A stretch of DNA of 64,000 nucleotides from Desulfuromonas sp. (GCA_002868905.1 PKUA01000025.1:1-64000); one strand, 5' to 3'. Positions 50,206 through 60,228 are shown, counted from the stretch's first letter. A program made the numbers and translations. The notes: generated by a model not told the origin, from the sequence alone.

Positions 50206-52233
50206 TTGAAGTTTCTGCGCGGGCTGAACCCCCAACAACGTGCCGCGGTCGAACACGGTGCCGGTCCCTTGCTGCTCCTGGCAGGCGCCGGTTCCGGCAA
50301 GACCCGTGTCATTACCTGCCGCATTGCCTATTTGCTGAAACTCACCGAGGTCCCGGCGGAGAGCCTTCTGGCGGTCACTTTTACCAATAAGGCTGCGCGC
50401 GAAATGCGCGAGCGGGTGCTGGAGCTGGCCGGCCGCAAGGCGGCTACGGGGGTTACGGTCTCCACCTTTCATTCCTTCTGTGTTCAGGTCCTCAAGGAAC
50501 ACATTCACCGGCTCGGCTATCGAAAACGGTTTTCCATTTACGCTGCGGCCGACCAGCTGCGATTGATCAAAGATCTGCTCGAGCGGCTCGATACCGGGGG
50601 TCGCCGCCTCGACGCCGATCGGATTCAATGGATTATTTCCGATGCCAAGAACCGCTTGATATCTCCGGAGCAGTTCACCGTACCGTATGCGGACGAATAC
50701 CAGTTGGCCGCTGCCGAACTTTATCCTCGCTACCAGAAGGCACTCAAGGGCTTTAACGCGGTCGATTTCGATGACCTGATCATGTTGACCGACAGGTTGT
50801 TCCGTGAGTGCCCCGACGTGCTCCGGCAGTATCAACAACGCTTTCAATATCTGTTGGTCGATGAATATCAGGATACCAACGCCGCGCAATACGGACTGCT
50901 GCGGCAGTTGGCCGCCGGCCACGGCAATCTCTGTGTCGTTGGCGACGATGATCAGTCGATCTACGGTTGGCGCGGTGCAGATCTCGGCAACATTCTTGAG
51001 TTCGAGCGGGATTTTCCCGGCACGACCGTCATTCGTCTCGAACAGAATTACCGTTCCAGCGGCAATATCCTCAACGCGGCCAATGCGGTTATTCAGAAAA
51101 ACCAGAAGCGGAAGGAGAAGCAACTCTGGACCAGCGACGGTCCCGGCGCATCGATCGAGTTGCTCGCCTGTGTCGACGAAGAGGACGAGGCCGAGCGGAT
51201 CATAGAACGGATCCGTCTGGAGCAATTCAAAGGACGTTCCTGGCGCGATTTTGCCATTCTTTACCGGACCAACGTCCAGTCACGTGTGTTTGAGCAGCAA
51301 CTGCGCTACAACGATATCCCTTTCGTCCTTGTCGGTGGGCAGCAGTTTTTTGACAGGAAAGAGGTCAAGGATGCCATCGCCTACCTGAAGGTGCTGGTGA
51401 ACCCTTTCGACGAGATCAATTTGTTGCGGATCCTCAACTATCCGCGACGCGGCATCGGAGCCACGTCGGCCGAGCGGCTGATTCAGTCGGCCAGCGAAAG
51501 AGGTTGTACGCTTTGGGAGGTGCTGCGCGATCCCGCCGTGGCCGGAGTCAACGATCAGGCCCGCGCTGCCCTGGCGTTATTCGTCCGCCTGCTCGATACC
51601 TATCGCTACCGCTTTCGGGAGAGCGGTGACCTGACGAGTTGCTGTCGCGAACTGTTTGTCGACCTCGATTTGGAGGGGGAAATCGAGAGGACGACCAACG
51701 ACCTCATCAAGGCTGCCCGCCGCAAGGAATTCGTGCGTGAAGTGATCAGTGCCCTCGAAGGCTATCAGCAGAGGGAGGGACGCCCCACGCTTGATGGTTT
51801 TTTGGATAAAGTGTCACTGCTTGATGACGAGCGGGAAGATGCCGAGAAAAAGCAGGATGAGCATGCCGTCACCCTGATGAGCCTGCATAGTAGCAAAGGG
51901 CTTGAGTTTCCGGTGGTCTTTCTGGTCGGGGTCGAGGAGGATTTCCTGCCGCATCGCAAGTCGATCGACGAGACGTTCGACATTGAGGAGGAGCGGCGCC
52001 TTTGTTATGTCGGCATCACCCGGGCGCGGGAACAATTGGTCCTGAGCCATGCCGGGGAGAGGTTGAAATACGGCAAGGCGTTGAAGCGGGAACCGAGCCG
52101 GTTCCTGGAGGAGATCCCGCCGGAATTGTTGGATCAGCTCGAAAGCGAGTCTTCGAACCCGGCCAGTGAAGAGCAGAAGGATGCAATAGCCGGCGATTTC
52201 TTCAGCAAGATGGGGAGTTTGCTCGACGATTGA
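50206..52233 (+). CDS. rep: ATP-dependent DNA helicase, Rep/UvrD/PcrA family
   Basis: A 675-residue superfamily 1A 3'-5' helicase. Motifs in order: Q motif L-N-P-Q-Q-R-A-A-V near residue 7, Walker A A-G-A-G-S-G-K-T near 26, Walker B V-D-E-Y-Q-D-T near 222, G-D-D-D-Q-S-I-Y-G-W-R-G, L-E-Q-N-Y-R-S-S, S-L-H-S-S-K-G-L-E-F and Y-V-G-I-T-R-A-R-E. The TTG start has CGGAG nine bases upstream. Rep versus UvrD/PcrA cannot be settled by eye; the short C-terminus favours Rep. Confidence 0.92.
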   Translation: MKFLRGLNPQQRAAVEHGAGPLLLLAGAGSGKTRVITCRIAYLLKLTEVPAESLLAVTFTNKAAREMRERVLELAGRKAATGVTVSTFHSFCVQVLKEHIHRLGYRKRFSIYAAADQLRLIKDLLERLDTGGRRLDADRIQWIISDAKNRLISPEQFTVPYADEYQLAAAELYPRYQKALKGFNAVDFDDLIMLTDRLFRECPDVLRQYQQRFQYLLVDEYQDTNAAQYGLLRQLAAGHGNLCVVGDDDQSIYGWRGADLGNILEFERDFPGTTVIRLEQNYRSSGNILNAANAVIQKNQKRKEKQLWTSDGPGASIELLACVDEEDEAERIIERIRLEQFKGRSWRDFAILYRTNVQSRVFEQQLRYNDIPFVLVGGQQFFDRKEVKDAIAYLKVLVNPFDEINLLRILNYPRRGIGATSAERLIQSASERGCTLWEVLRDPAVAGVNDQARAALALFVRLLDTYRYRFRESGDLTSCCRELFVDLDLEGEIERTTNDLIKAARRKEFVREVISALEGYQQREGRPTLDGFLDKVSLLDDEREDAEKKQDEHAVTLMSLHSSKGLEFPVVFLVGVEEDFLPHRKSIDETFDIEEERRLCYVGITRAREQLVLSHAGERLKYGKALKREPSRFLEEIPPELLDQLESESSNPASEEQKDAIAGDFFSKMGSLLDD

Positions 52234-52432
52234 CGCAGTTACATTGCTTGATTCGTCGATTTTGTCTACCCCCCCACATGAACCCATCTCTCGGCGGGGA
52301 TTTTTCGCTCTCGCCTCATTCCGAAGATCAATTTGGTTCCGCCTTGTTTGGGAGGCGTCGGTTGAGAAAATGGGGAAATTTTAAATGGACTTGCATCGGC
52401 AATGCTTATAGTCTGTATAGGAAAAGTAAAAT

Positions 52433-52446
52433 ATTCATAAATGAAT
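52433..52446. promoter_or_regulatory. Palindrome upstream of the transglutaminase-like gene
   Basis: attcataaatgaat is a perfect 14-bp palindrome 28 bases before ATG 52475, just after an AT-rich promoter-like stretch (TATAGT at 52407). Candidate operator. Confidence 0.35.
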
Positions 52447-52474
52447 TTACACGGGCTGGAATTGAGGTTATCTT

Positions 52475-53485
52475 ATGCGGAAGCTGTTGATTGTCACCAT
52501 TTTATTGTTATCGGTTGTCGAGGTGGCTTGGGCGGTGTCCCGATCAGGATCTTACACCATGACCTTCGACCTGAGCCACCATCCGGCCGGCGATGAAACC
52601 CGACTCTGGATTCCCTATCCGGTGTCGAACCTTAACCAGACGATCAGTTCGGTCAAATGGGAGGGGGATTATTCTGAGGCGGCCGTCTACACCGACCGGC
52701 AGAACGGAACACCGATGCTTTCAGTGCGTTGGGCATCCGGGACGAAACCACGATATTTGACCCTGTCCTTTGCCGCGACCCGTCTGGAACGGGTGCGGCG
52801 GGATTTTTCCAGCAAGGAATTGGCGGTCGATGACATGGGTTTCGCTTCCTACCTGGCACCGACCAGGTTGGGACCAACGGATGGCGCGGTGAAGGAGCTT
52901 TCTGACCAGATCACTGCCGGAAAAAGCGGGGTGTTAGCGAAAGCGCGGGCGATTTACGACTGGACTGTCGACCACACCTTCCGCGATCCGGCAACTCGTG
53001 GGTGCGGGCTGGGGGATGTCCCGAAGTTGCTGAACCGCCCGGGCGGGAAATGCGCCGACATCAGTTCAATTTACGTGGCGCTGGCTCGAAGCGCAGGTGT
53101 GCCTGCTCGTGAGATTCTCGGTCTGCGAAGCGGCAAAAACAGACTGACCGATGTGACCTCATGGCAGCACTGTTGGGTGGAATTCTACCAGCCCGGTTAC
53201 GGTTGGGTGCCGGTCGATCCGGCCGATGTCCGCAAGGCGATGCTCAAGCAGAATCTAAAATTGGACGACCCGGCCGTAGTTGCGCTGCGGGAAGATTTCT
53301 GGGGTCGGGTCGACGCCAACCGGATCAAGCTCTCTGAGGGGCGTGATCTCCATCTCAACCCGCCACAACGGGGTGAGGTGATCAATTACCTGATGTATCC
53401 GTATGCTGAGATCGGGTCCCGGGTGGTTGACTGGCTGGCACCGGAAGAGTTCAAATATAAGTTGACGTGGCAACCTGAGTCCTGA
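52475..53485 (+). CDS. Exported transglutaminase-like protein
   Basis: A 336-residue protein with a signal peptide (1-20, ending A-W-A). The transglutaminase/protease-like core has catalytic Cys in G-G-K-C-A-D-I near residue 192, His in W-Q-H-C-W-V-E-F near 229, and Asp in V-P-V-D-P-A-D near 248. Bacterial members are periplasmic peptidases or crosslinkers of unknown substrate. Stand-alone gene. Confidence 0.87.
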   Translation: MRKLLIVTILLLSVVEVAWAVSRSGSYTMTFDLSHHPAGDETRLWIPYPVSNLNQTISSVKWEGDYSEAAVYTDRQNGTPMLSVRWASGTKPRYLTLSFAATRLERVRRDFSSKELAVDDMGFASYLAPTRLGPTDGAVKELSDQITAGKSGVLAKARAIYDWTVDHTFRDPATRGCGLGDVPKLLNRPGGKCADISSIYVALARSAGVPAREILGLRSGKNRLTDVTSWQHCWVEFYQPGYGWVPVDPADVRKAMLKQNLKLDDPAVVALREDFWGRVDANRIKLSEGRDLHLNPPQRGEVINYLMYPYAEIGSRVVDWLAPEEFKYKLTWQPES

Positions 53486-53586
53486 GACGGAGATGGCCTC
53501 TGGAAGATTGTTTTGTATTGACGTCGAGGCGAATTGGAAGAGGCATCTAATCTGCCGACCGCTTCGAGGTCGGAAAGGAGAATGTT

Positions 53587-54498
53587 ATGGATCTGAAACG
53601 TCTGGAAATATTCTATCAGGTGGTCGAGCAAAAAAGTTTCAGTCGGGCAGCGGAAAAACTCAGGATATCGCAACCCTCGGTCTCTGAGCACATGCGGCTG
53701 CTCGAGGAGAGTCTGAACGAGAGATTGCTCGATCGTCTCGGACGTGAGGTCCAGCCGACACCGGCAGGACGAATTCTGCTGCCGTACGCTCGGCGTCTTC
53801 TCAGTCAACGGGACGAGGCCCTGCAGGCGTTAAAGCAGTTCCGCGGTGAATTGTGTGGTGATATAACCATTGGCGCCAGCACGATCCCCGGCAATTATCT
53901 TCTCCCATCCCTGTTGGCAAAATTCAAGCAACAGCATCCGGATGTGCATATAACCCTGCAGATTGCGGCGTCAGAAAAGATTCTGCAACGGGTACAGGAT
54001 GGTGAGTACGAAATTGGTGTCGTCGGGGTCGTGAAGGATGACCCCCGTCTCGTTTTTGAAACGCTGGTCGAAGATCGGTTGCTGCTTGCCATGCCGACAG
54101 GTCATCCGTTGGCCGGAAGCAAGAGCGTAACTCTCAAGGACCTCGCAGAGCATCCGCTCCTGGTCAGGGAGACGGGGTCCGGAACTCGGCGAACTCTCGA
54201 ATTGGCCTTGAAACAGGCCGGAATGTCGCTTGCGGATTTGGATGTGGTGGCAGAACTCGGTAGCCCGGAGGCAATTCGTCAAGGGGTCAGGGCCGGGATT
54301 GGGATCGCCGTTCTCTCGTCTCTTGCCATTGCCGAAGAGCTACAACGCCAAGAATTGACCACTGCCCCGGTTGCCAGCCTTGATTTGAGGCGGGTGTTTT
54401 CGTTGGTCAAGCACACCCGGCGGCAACTTTCACCGGTGGCCGCGACTTTGGTCGATTTTTTGGGGAGTCCTGGAGAGGCGGTTGCTAAGGCCGTATGA
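53587..54498 (+). CDS. LysR-family regulator, selenium-metabolism-associated type
   Basis: A 303-residue regulator. The N-terminal winged helix is L-E-I-F-Y-Q-V-V-E-Q-K-S-F-S-R-A-A with recognition helix S-Q-P-S-V-S-E-H; the periplasmic-binding-like effector domain starts near residue 90 (I-G-A-S-T-I-P-G-N-Y-L-L). It closely resembles CysL/CysB-like regulators. The convergent neighbour is yedF; LysR genes next to yedF are a recurrent selenium-linked pair as I recall, so that role is inferred. AAGGAG precedes ATG 53587. Confidence 0.88.
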   Translation: MDLKRLEIFYQVVEQKSFSRAAEKLRISQPSVSEHMRLLEESLNERLLDRLGREVQPTPAGRILLPYARRLLSQRDEALQALKQFRGELCGDITIGASTIPGNYLLPSLLAKFKQQHPDVHITLQIAASEKILQRVQDGEYEIGVVGVVKDDPRLVFETLVEDRLLLAMPTGHPLAGSKSVTLKDLAEHPLLVRETGSGTRRTLELALKQAGMSLADLDVVAELGSPEAIRQGVRAGIGIAVLSSLAIAEELQRQELTTAPVASLDLRRVFSLVKHTRRQLSPVAATLVDFLGSPGEAVAKAV

Positions 54499-55072
54499 TC
54501 CGTTCTGCCTGACTCAGGGTTTCAACGATGTCGAGCATGTTGGTGATTCGGCCGACCTTGAGCTGCTCTTTCAGCTCGTAAAATTCGAGACAGAGACCGC
54601 AACTGGCGATGTCGATTCCGGCGCATGCCAGATTCTCGAGTGCTTCGATGGTTTCCGCGCCGTTGGTGCAAAGTTTGACGCCGGCGTTGACGAACAGCAC
54701 CGCTTCCGGCGGTGCCGCCAGTTGGGTCAGGGTCAGCAGGAAATTCTGCATCAGGACCGTTCCGAGTTCGGCATCCCCTTCTCCCATCCGGTCAGAGGCG
54801 ACAAAAACCACCGTCTTGCCGGACACCGCCTTTGCGGCAGTCGTTTCCGTCCCATCAATTTTCCCCGGTTGCATCTTCAGGGAGAAGCCTCCACTTTCAG
54901 CTTCCACAGTGACCTGATAGCCGAGGGTGTGCGCGAGTCGTGAAACGTTGTCGCGGGCGACGTCGTCGGCGACGAGAACCTCCACGGCTTCACCGGGATT
55001 TCCCAGCAGGAGTTTCCGGGTTTCAATCACGGGGGCCGGGCAGCGTTGGGCTCGACAGTCAAGCCGGTTCAT
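54485..55072 (-). CDS. yedF: Sulfurtransferase-like selenium metabolism protein YedF
   Basis: A 195-residue two-domain protein. The N-terminal TusA/SirA-like domain has D-C-R-A-Q-R-C-P-A-P-V with the active-site cysteine kept; the C-terminal DsrE-like domain (~95-195) has M-G-E-G and C-G-L-C-L-E-F-Y near residue 165. The family is tied to selenium metabolism by phylogenetic profile, perhaps as a selenium carrier. Its 3' end overlaps the LysR gene by 14 bases, and its start overlaps the lipoprotein gene stop. Confidence 0.88.
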   Translation of the reverse strand: MNRLDCRAQRCPAPVIETRKLLLGNPGEAVEVLVADDVARDNVSRLAHTLGYQVTVEAESGGFSLKMQPGKIDGTETTAAKAVSGKTVVFVASDRMGEGDAELGTVLMQNFLLTLTQLAAPPEAVLFVNAGVKLCTNGAETIEALENLACAGIDIASCGLCLEFYELKEQLKVGRITNMLDIVETLSQAERIIRP

Positions 55073-55299
55073 CGGCTCTCTCCCTTGGATAATTCCTGCA
55101 GACGTTGCCGCGCCTGTTGGGCATAGGAGGAGTCTGGGAACTCTCGAACGATCCTCTGATAGAGTTTGATGGCATGTTCCTGATTGAATTGCTGCTCCTC
55201 GAAGCGCGCGGTCTGCATCAGGTCTTCGGGTTTGTCACCGCAGGCGGCCAGGGGAAGCAGCAGCAGTGAGCCGAGCAACAGTGTAACAATGTGACGCAT
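55069..55299 (-). CDS. Small lipoprotein with TPR-like segment
   Basis: A 76-residue protein with a lipoprotein signal peptide (lipobox L-P-L-A-A-C, Cys at 20) and a helical TPR-like stretch (A-I-K-L-Y-Q-R-I-V-R-E-F-P-D-S-S-Y-A) like those in BamD/YbgF proteins. Likely anchored in a membrane; function unknown. It overlaps yedF by four bases and follows rlmD by five, so the three form an operon. Confidence 0.75.
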   Translation of the reverse strand: MRHIVTLLLGSLLLLPLAACGDKPEDLMQTARFEEQQFNQEHAIKLYQRIVREFPDSSYAQQARQRLQELSKGESR

Positions 55300-55304
55300 G
55301 GTTC

Positions 55305-56711
55305 CTACCTCTGTTTCTGGGTGTTGGCCAACAGTCGAACGATGGTTTCGATATGTCCGGTCTGCGGGAACATGTCAACCGGTTGTACCGAATCGATGCG
55401 GTAGCCATGTTCCTGGAGGATGACCAGGTCGCGGGCCAGAGTCTCGGGGTTGCATGAGACATAGACCAGTCGGGTCGGTCGGAGTCGAGCCAGTGTAGCC
55501 AGGACCTCGTCTGCGCAGCCGCTCCGGGGAGGATTGACGACCGCAACTCCGCCTGGTTCAAGTTCCAGGGCGAGCTGGTGTAGTCGCTCGGCAGCATCTC
55601 CACTCAGAAAACGGCAGTTTTCGAGCTTATTGGTGCGGGCGTTGGCGGTCGCACTCGCCACGGCCTCCGGTGCTGATTCGATACCGATGACTTCAGCCGA
55701 CCGCGGTGCCAGATTCAGGGCGATACCGCCAATCCCGCAATAGACATCGAGGGCCCAGCGGTCTTTCAGGGGGGCTGCCCACTCTGTAACCTGGTGATAG
55801 ATTCGTTCGGCCTGTTGCTGGTTGACCTGGAAAAAGGCGCCGGGCGCGAGGTGAAGTGTTACGTCGCCGACCCGGTCGCGCAGGTCCCTGGCGCCGATCA
55901 ACTTGATGAATTCGCGGCCGATGATGACATTGCCGCTGCTCGCATTGACATTCTGATGCACCCCGATGACTTCGGGCAGCTTTTTCTTTAGCCACTTGGC
56001 CAGATGGGTGCAGTGCCGGTAATCACGTTCCGTTGTGACCAGGGTGACCAGGGCCTTTTCGTATGTCGGGCTGACCCGGACCAGCAGGTAGCGAAGCAGG
56101 CCGCGGCCGGTTCGCGGGTTGTAGACCGAGATGTTTTGCCGTTCAACCTCATCCCGCACCACGGCAATGACGCGGTTGATCAGCGGGTGGTGCAGCGGGC
56201 AATCATGAATGTCGACGACGCGATGTGTGCCACGGCGGTAGAGCCCGAGCATCAGCTTGCCGCGCGAGACGGCGAAGACAAGTTTGGCGCTGGTCCGGTA
56301 GCCGGTCGGCTGCTGGGCACCCCAGACGGGTGGGACTACGACCTCCTGCAACGATGGGTATGCATGCAGGGCGTCTCGTACCTGTTTCTGCTTCCAATCA
56401 AGCTGTGCCGGATAGGACATGCTGCCGAGGGTGCAGCCGCGACAACTGTCAAAGTAGCGGCAAATAGGAGGTTGGCGCTCCGGCGATGGTTCCAGTACCC
56501 GTCGGGTGGCGCAGATCAACCGCTGGCGCCCTTCATGCTCCACCGCAACGTCAACTTTCTCACCGGGTAAACCGTTCCAGACTAAAGCATTCTTGCCGGC
56601 GTGCCGGGCAACGCCGAGCCCGTCCCCGTCAAGTCGGTCGATGCTTAGGGTGAGCTTTGGGAGTGGTTTGCCGGCGGGCCGCTGTTTTTTCTGTCGTTTG
56701 TCTTGATTCAT
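55305..56711 (-). CDS. rlmD: 23S rRNA (uracil-C5)-methyltransferase, RlmD/RumA type
   Basis: A 468-residue TrmA-family enzyme. An N-terminal TRAM-like domain (~15-75) is followed by the iron-sulfur cluster site C-R-Y-F-D-S-C-R-G-C and a later C in H-D-C-P-L. The SAM motif L-D-V-Y-C-G-I-G-G is near residue 323, then N-P-P-R-S-G and the catalytic cysteine in V-Y-V-S-C-N-P near 420. The cluster supports an RlmD/RlmC-type rRNA target rather than tRNA. First gene of the rlmD-lipoprotein-yedF operon. Confidence 0.9.
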   Translation of the reverse strand: MNQDKRQKKQRPAGKPLPKLTLSIDRLDGDGLGVARHAGKNALVWNGLPGEKVDVAVEHEGRQRLICATRRVLEPSPERQPPICRYFDSCRGCTLGSMSYPAQLDWKQKQVRDALHAYPSLQEVVVPPVWGAQQPTGYRTSAKLVFAVSRGKLMLGLYRRGTHRVVDIHDCPLHHPLINRVIAVVRDEVERQNISVYNPRTGRGLLRYLLVRVSPTYEKALVTLVTTERDYRHCTHLAKWLKKKLPEVIGVHQNVNASSGNVIIGREFIKLIGARDLRDRVGDVTLHLAPGAFFQVNQQQAERIYHQVTEWAAPLKDRWALDVYCGIGGIALNLAPRSAEVIGIESAPEAVASATANARTNKLENCRFLSGDAAERLHQLALELEPGGVAVVNPPRSGCADEVLATLARLRPTRLVYVSCNPETLARDLVILQEHGYRIDSVQPVDMFPQTGHIETIVRLLANTQKQR

Positions 56712-56878
56712 TTAGGATATCCTGTCTCGGAAACCAGACCATACTTCCGCCTCGAGAGACTGTCAATCGGTTTTGGGTCAAGAGGTCGATGTTCTGGTTT
56801 GACTTCAACGAAATTGCTTCGTTAGACTTCGACCTGAATCGAGATGCGACGTACAAAGAAATTATTGGTCTCTTGGCA

Positions 56879-56906
56879 GTAGAGACACATTGCAATGTGT
56901 CTCTAC
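56879..56906. repeat. 28-bp perfect palindrome upstream of ispG
   Basis: The half-site GTAGAGACACATTG is followed directly by its exact complement, giving 14-bp arms with no loop. The form resembles short dispersed palindromes found in many genomes, or it could be an RNA hairpin in the ispG leader. The rest of 56712-56967 is AT-rich with no gene, plus a small inverted repeat (aacgaa / ttcgtt) near 56808. Confidence 0.8.
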
Positions 56907-56967
56907 AAGTTATGCTCGTGGCGTTTCGGCAACCAGAAAGTCTTCCTTTGCAAGGAGAATACAATAG

Positions 56968-58041
56968 ATGACAGCAACAACCCGACAGATCATCCTCGGC
57001 AATCTGCCGATTGGCGGAGGAGCTCCGGTCAGCGTGCAGTCTATGTGCAATACCGATACTCGGGATGTGACAGCGACAACCAGCCAGATTGCATCGCTGG
57101 TGGATGCAGGATGTGAAATTGTTCGTTGCGCGGTGCCCGACGCCGAGGCGGCCGTCGCTTTGCAACAGATCAAGCTGCGCTGTCCGATCCCCCTGATAGC
57201 GGATATCCATTTCGATTACCGGCTCGCTTTGGCTGCGATCGAAGCAGGTGTCGACGGTTTACGTATCAATCCGGGAAATATCGGCGAGCGCTGGAAAGTG
57301 GTCGAGGTGGTCAAAGCCTGTGCCGAGAGGGACGTACCGATTCGGATCGGCGTCAACGCCGGTTCCCTGGAAAAGGAGTTGCTGGAAAAGCATGGTCATC
57401 CCAACGCCGCAGCGATGGTTGAAAGCGCCCTCGGCCATATCAGGTTGTTGGAGGAGTTGAGCTTCCGTGAAATCAAGGTGAGTATGAAGGCGTCGGATAT
57501 TGCCCGGACCGTGGAGGCCTACCGCATGCTCTCCTCCAAGGTCGATTATCCACTGCATATCGGGATCACCGAGGCGGGGACGACGTTCAGCGGTACGGTG
57601 AAAAGTGCCGTCGGTCTCGGCGTCCTGCTTTACGGCGGGATAGGAGACACCTTGCGGGTGTCACTCACCGGCGATCCGGTCGAGGAAGTGCGGGTTGGCT
57701 TTGAAATCCTCAAGAGCCTCGGTCTGCGCAAGCGGGGGCCGGTGTTTGTCAGCTGCCCGACCTGCGGGCGGTGCCAGATCGACCTGATCTCCACTGCCGA
57801 GGAAGTGGAGCGGCGGCTGCACGACCTGCCGGTGCCGTTAACCATCGCCGTCATGGGGTGCGTGGTCAACGGGCCGGGGGAAGCGCGCGAAGCCGATCTC
57901 GGCATTGCCGGCGGCCAGGGACAAGGGCTGCTGTTCAGCCAGGGGGAGATCGTCAGGAAGGTGCCCCAGGCCGAGCTGGCCGACGTGCTGGTCGAAGAGG
58001 CGTGGCGCCTGGCTCGGGAACGCCAGAGCAAAACCTCATGA
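56968..58041 (+). CDS. ispG: 4-hydroxy-3-methylbut-2-enyl-diphosphate synthase IspG (GcpE)
   Basis: A 357-residue iron-sulfur enzyme of the MEP isoprenoid pathway, converting MEcPP to HMBPP. The N-terminal barrel has [11 protein letters not shown] near residue 23. The C-terminal cluster domain has C-P-T-C-G-R-C near residue 268 and G-C-V-V-N-G-P-G-E near 298, supplying the [4Fe-4S] ligands. CAAGGAG lies 10 bases before the ATG. Confidence 0.96.
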   Translation: MTATTRQIILGNLPIGGGAPVSVQSMCNTDTRDVTATTSQIASLVDAGCEIVRCAVPDAEAAVALQQIKLRCPIPLIADIHFDYRLALAAIEAGVDGLRINPGNIGERWKVVEVVKACAERDVPIRIGVNAGSLEKELLEKHGHPNAAAMVESALGHIRLLEELSFREIKVSMKASDIARTVEAYRMLSSKVDYPLHIGITEAGTTFSGTVKSAVGLGVLLYGGIGDTLRVSLTGDPVEEVRVGFEILKSLGLRKRGPVFVSCPTCGRCQIDLISTAEEVERRLHDLPVPLTIAVMGCVVNGPGEAREADLGIAGGQGQGLLFSQGEIVRKVPQAELADVLVEEAWRLARERQSKTS

Positions 58042-58124
58042 ATCCTTTGGGTGAAGCTGAGATTTTTCCCGTATCTGCTAATCTTGGTGTTGCGAACCAT
58101 TTTTAACCTGCCAAGGAGGCGGAA

Positions 58125-58976
58125 ATGAATATTGAACAGCTGATGTCGCCCGAAACCGTGCAGAACTTCATCATCCCCTGGGGAACCAACCTGGTTTTCG
58201 CCATCGTCATTTTCATGGTCGGACGTTGGCTCGCCCGGGGTGTGACAGGGCTGATCAAGCGATTGCTGAAGCGCTCCGATGTCGACGAAATTTTGATCGA
58301 CTTCATCGGGTCGATTGCCAATGCCGCCCTGCTGCTGGTGGTGATCGTCGCTTCGCTTGACCGGTTGGGCGTTGATACGACGTCCCTGATCGCCCTGCTC
58401 GGCGCTGCCGGCCTCGCCGTCGGCCTCGCGTTGCAGAACTCCCTCTCCAATTTTGCCGCCGGGGTGATGTTGATCATGTTCCGTCCGTTCAAGGCGGGTG
58501 ATTTTGTCGAGGCGGGCGGAACAACCGGGGTGGTGGAGAAGATCAGTATTTTCTCGACCACTATGCGGACTGGCGACAACCGGGAGGTGATCGTGCCGAA
58601 CGGAGGAATTTACGGCAGCAATATCATCAATTACTCGGCGCGGGAGACGCGCCGTATCGACCTGGTGTTCGGCGTCGGTTACGACGATGATCTGCGCAAG
58701 GCGCGTGATATCATGCTCGGGGTCATCGAGGCCGACGAGCGGATTCTCAAGGACCCGGCACCCGTGATTGCCGTCAGTGAACTTGGTGCCAGCAGTGTCG
58801 ATTTCGTCGTTCGCCCCTGGGTTAACTCCGCCGACTACTGGGCCGTGCGCTGGGATCTGCTCGAGAAGATCAAGGTCGCCTTCGACGACAACGGCATCAG
58901 TATCCCGTTCCCCCAGCGGGATGTGCATCACTATTATCCGCAGGAAGGGGCGCCCCAGCCGGGAGTTGCCGTGTGA
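58125..58976 (+). CDS. mscS: MscS-family mechanosensitive channel
   Basis: A 283-residue membrane protein. Three hydrophobic helices (about 20-40, 62-82, 88-118) are followed by the pore helix [19 protein letters not shown] near residue 98, the MscS signature, and then the cytoplasmic beta domain (D-F-V-E-A-G, I-V-P-N-G). It releases solutes on hypo-osmotic shock. AAGGAGG precedes the ATG. The next gene starts inside its stop. Confidence 0.94.
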   Translation: MNIEQLMSPETVQNFIIPWGTNLVFAIVIFMVGRWLARGVTGLIKRLLKRSDVDEILIDFIGSIANAALLLVVIVASLDRLGVDTTSLIALLGAAGLAVGLALQNSLSNFAAGVMLIMFRPFKAGDFVEAGGTTGVVEKISIFSTTMRTGDNREVIVPNGGIYGSNIINYSARETRRIDLVFGVGYDDDLRKARDIMLGVIEADERILKDPAPVIAVSELGASSVDFVVRPWVNSADYWAVRWDLLEKIKVAFDDNGISIPFPQRDVHHYYPQEGAPQPGVAV

Positions 58977-59707
58977 ACGTTCTCGGGATCGATGTCGGCG
59001 GTTCCGGCATCAAGGCCGCTCCGGTCGATATGCTGACAGGCTCTCTCCTGGCAGACCGCGTTCGGGTTCTGACTCCGCAGCCGGCGACTCCCGGGGCGGT
59101 CGCCGAGGAGATATCCGGCCTGCAACAGTTGTTTGAGTGGGAGGGGGCGATCGGCTGCGGGTTCCCGGCTGTTATTCGCAACGGGGTGGCCCGTACGGCA
59201 GCCAACATTGATCCAAGCTGGGTCGGGGCGGATGTCGCTGGACTTATCTCCAGAGCGACCGGTTGTCCCGTTTCGGTGATCAACGATGCCGACGCTGCCG
59301 GACTGGCCGAGATGACCTTCGGTGCCGGCCAGGGGGAGAAGGGGACGGTGGTGTTGATCACCATCGGAACCGGTCTCGGCTCGGCGATCTTCCGCGACGG
59401 AAAGTTGCTACCAAACACCGAACTCGGACATCTCTGGCTGAAAGGCGAGGTCGCCGAAAAGTATGCCTCGGATGCAACGCGAAAACGTGAGGATCTTAGC
59501 TGGGAGCGCTGGGCGAAGAGGTTCAGCTGGCACCTGCAGCAGGTTGAACGCCTGTTTTCCCCGGATCTGTTTATCCTCGGTGGCGGGACCAGCAAGAAGC
59601 ACGAAAAATTTCTCCACCTGCTCGAAGTCGATACGCCGATTCGAATGGCACGTCTGTTTAACGACGCCGGAATCGTCGGCGCCGCACTGGCGACATCCTT
59701 GCCCTGA
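58973..59707 (+). CDS. ppgK: ROK-family kinase, polyphosphate-glucokinase-like
   Basis: A 244-residue sugar kinase. Phosphate-1 motif [10 protein letters not shown] at 5-14, catalytic base in V-I-N-D-A-D-A-A-G near residue 103, T-I-G-T-G-L-G-S near 125, and G-G-G-T-S-K near 203. The short length and sequence fit polyphosphate glucokinases, which use polyphosphate or ATP to make glucose 6-phosphate. GTG start overlaps the mscS stop. It would link glucan breakdown to central metabolism. Confidence 0.85.
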   Translation: MNVLGIDVGGSGIKAAPVDMLTGSLLADRVRVLTPQPATPGAVAEEISGLQQLFEWEGAIGCGFPAVIRNGVARTAANIDPSWVGADVAGLISRATGCPVSVINDADAAGLAEMTFGAGQGEKGTVVLITIGTGLGSAIFRDGKLLPNTELGHLWLKGEVAEKYASDATRKREDLSWERWAKRFSWHLQQVERLFSPDLFILGGGTSKKHEKFLHLLEVDTPIRMARLFNDAGIVGAALATSLP

Positions 59708-59740
59708 AAGACTCTGCTGATTTCAAGCAATCACAAGACC

Positions 59741-60100
59741 ATGAAAATTACCCGTCTCTACACTGGCGCCGACAACGAATCTCACTTCGAGGAGTTGGAG
59801 ATTTCGCTGACCGATGCCGGGGAGATCGGCCGCCTGTCGAGGTGCCACCCTGTTTCCGGGCTGCTTTTTCGCGAGACCCGCGGCGACTACCATTTTGAGT
59901 GGCACAATGCTCCCTGCCGACAGTATGTTGTCATGCTCGAAGGGGCGGTCGACATTGAAATCGGCAGTGGTGAAATACGACGCTTCGGTCCCGGCGACAT
60001 TCTGCTGGCGGAGGACACCACCGGACGCGGCCATATAAGTCGGGCGGTCGATGGTCAGCCACGTCGTTCTCTGTTTATCACCCTCGATTCGCTTAAATAG
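59741..60100 (+). CDS. Small cupin protein
   Basis: A 119-residue single-domain cupin: Y-H-F-E-W-H-N near residue 50 and the glycine/proline turn G-P-G-D-I-L-L-A-E-D near 84, then G-R-G-H near 95. Metal ligands are only partly conventional. No substrate can be assigned. It follows the kinase gene by 33 bases and may share its transcript. Confidence 0.72.
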   Translation: MKITRLYTGADNESHFEELEISLTDAGEIGRLSRCHPVSGLLFRETRGDYHFEWHNAPCRQYVVMLEGAVDIEIGSGEIRRFGPGDILLAEDTTGRGHISRAVDGQPRRSLFITLDSLK

Positions 60101-60155
60101 CCACGACTCATCCGACCGTTTCGAGAAACCGTCCAGCTGAATCGGGCCTCGCCAA

Positions 60156-60171
60156 TGGCATGGGAATTGCT
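60156..60171 (+). promoter_or_regulatory. Sigma-54 (-24/-12) promoter
   Basis: TGGCATGGGAATTGCT matches the RpoN consensus TGGCAY-R-N4-TTGCW with correct 12-base spacing between GG and GC. It lies about 58 bases before ATG 60229. No enhancer site is evident upstream. Confidence 0.8.
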
Positions 60172-60228
60172 CTATCTTCCAGGGAGCCGGGACAATGATG
60201 ACCCGGTCGCAGCCAATGGAGGTTGGAG

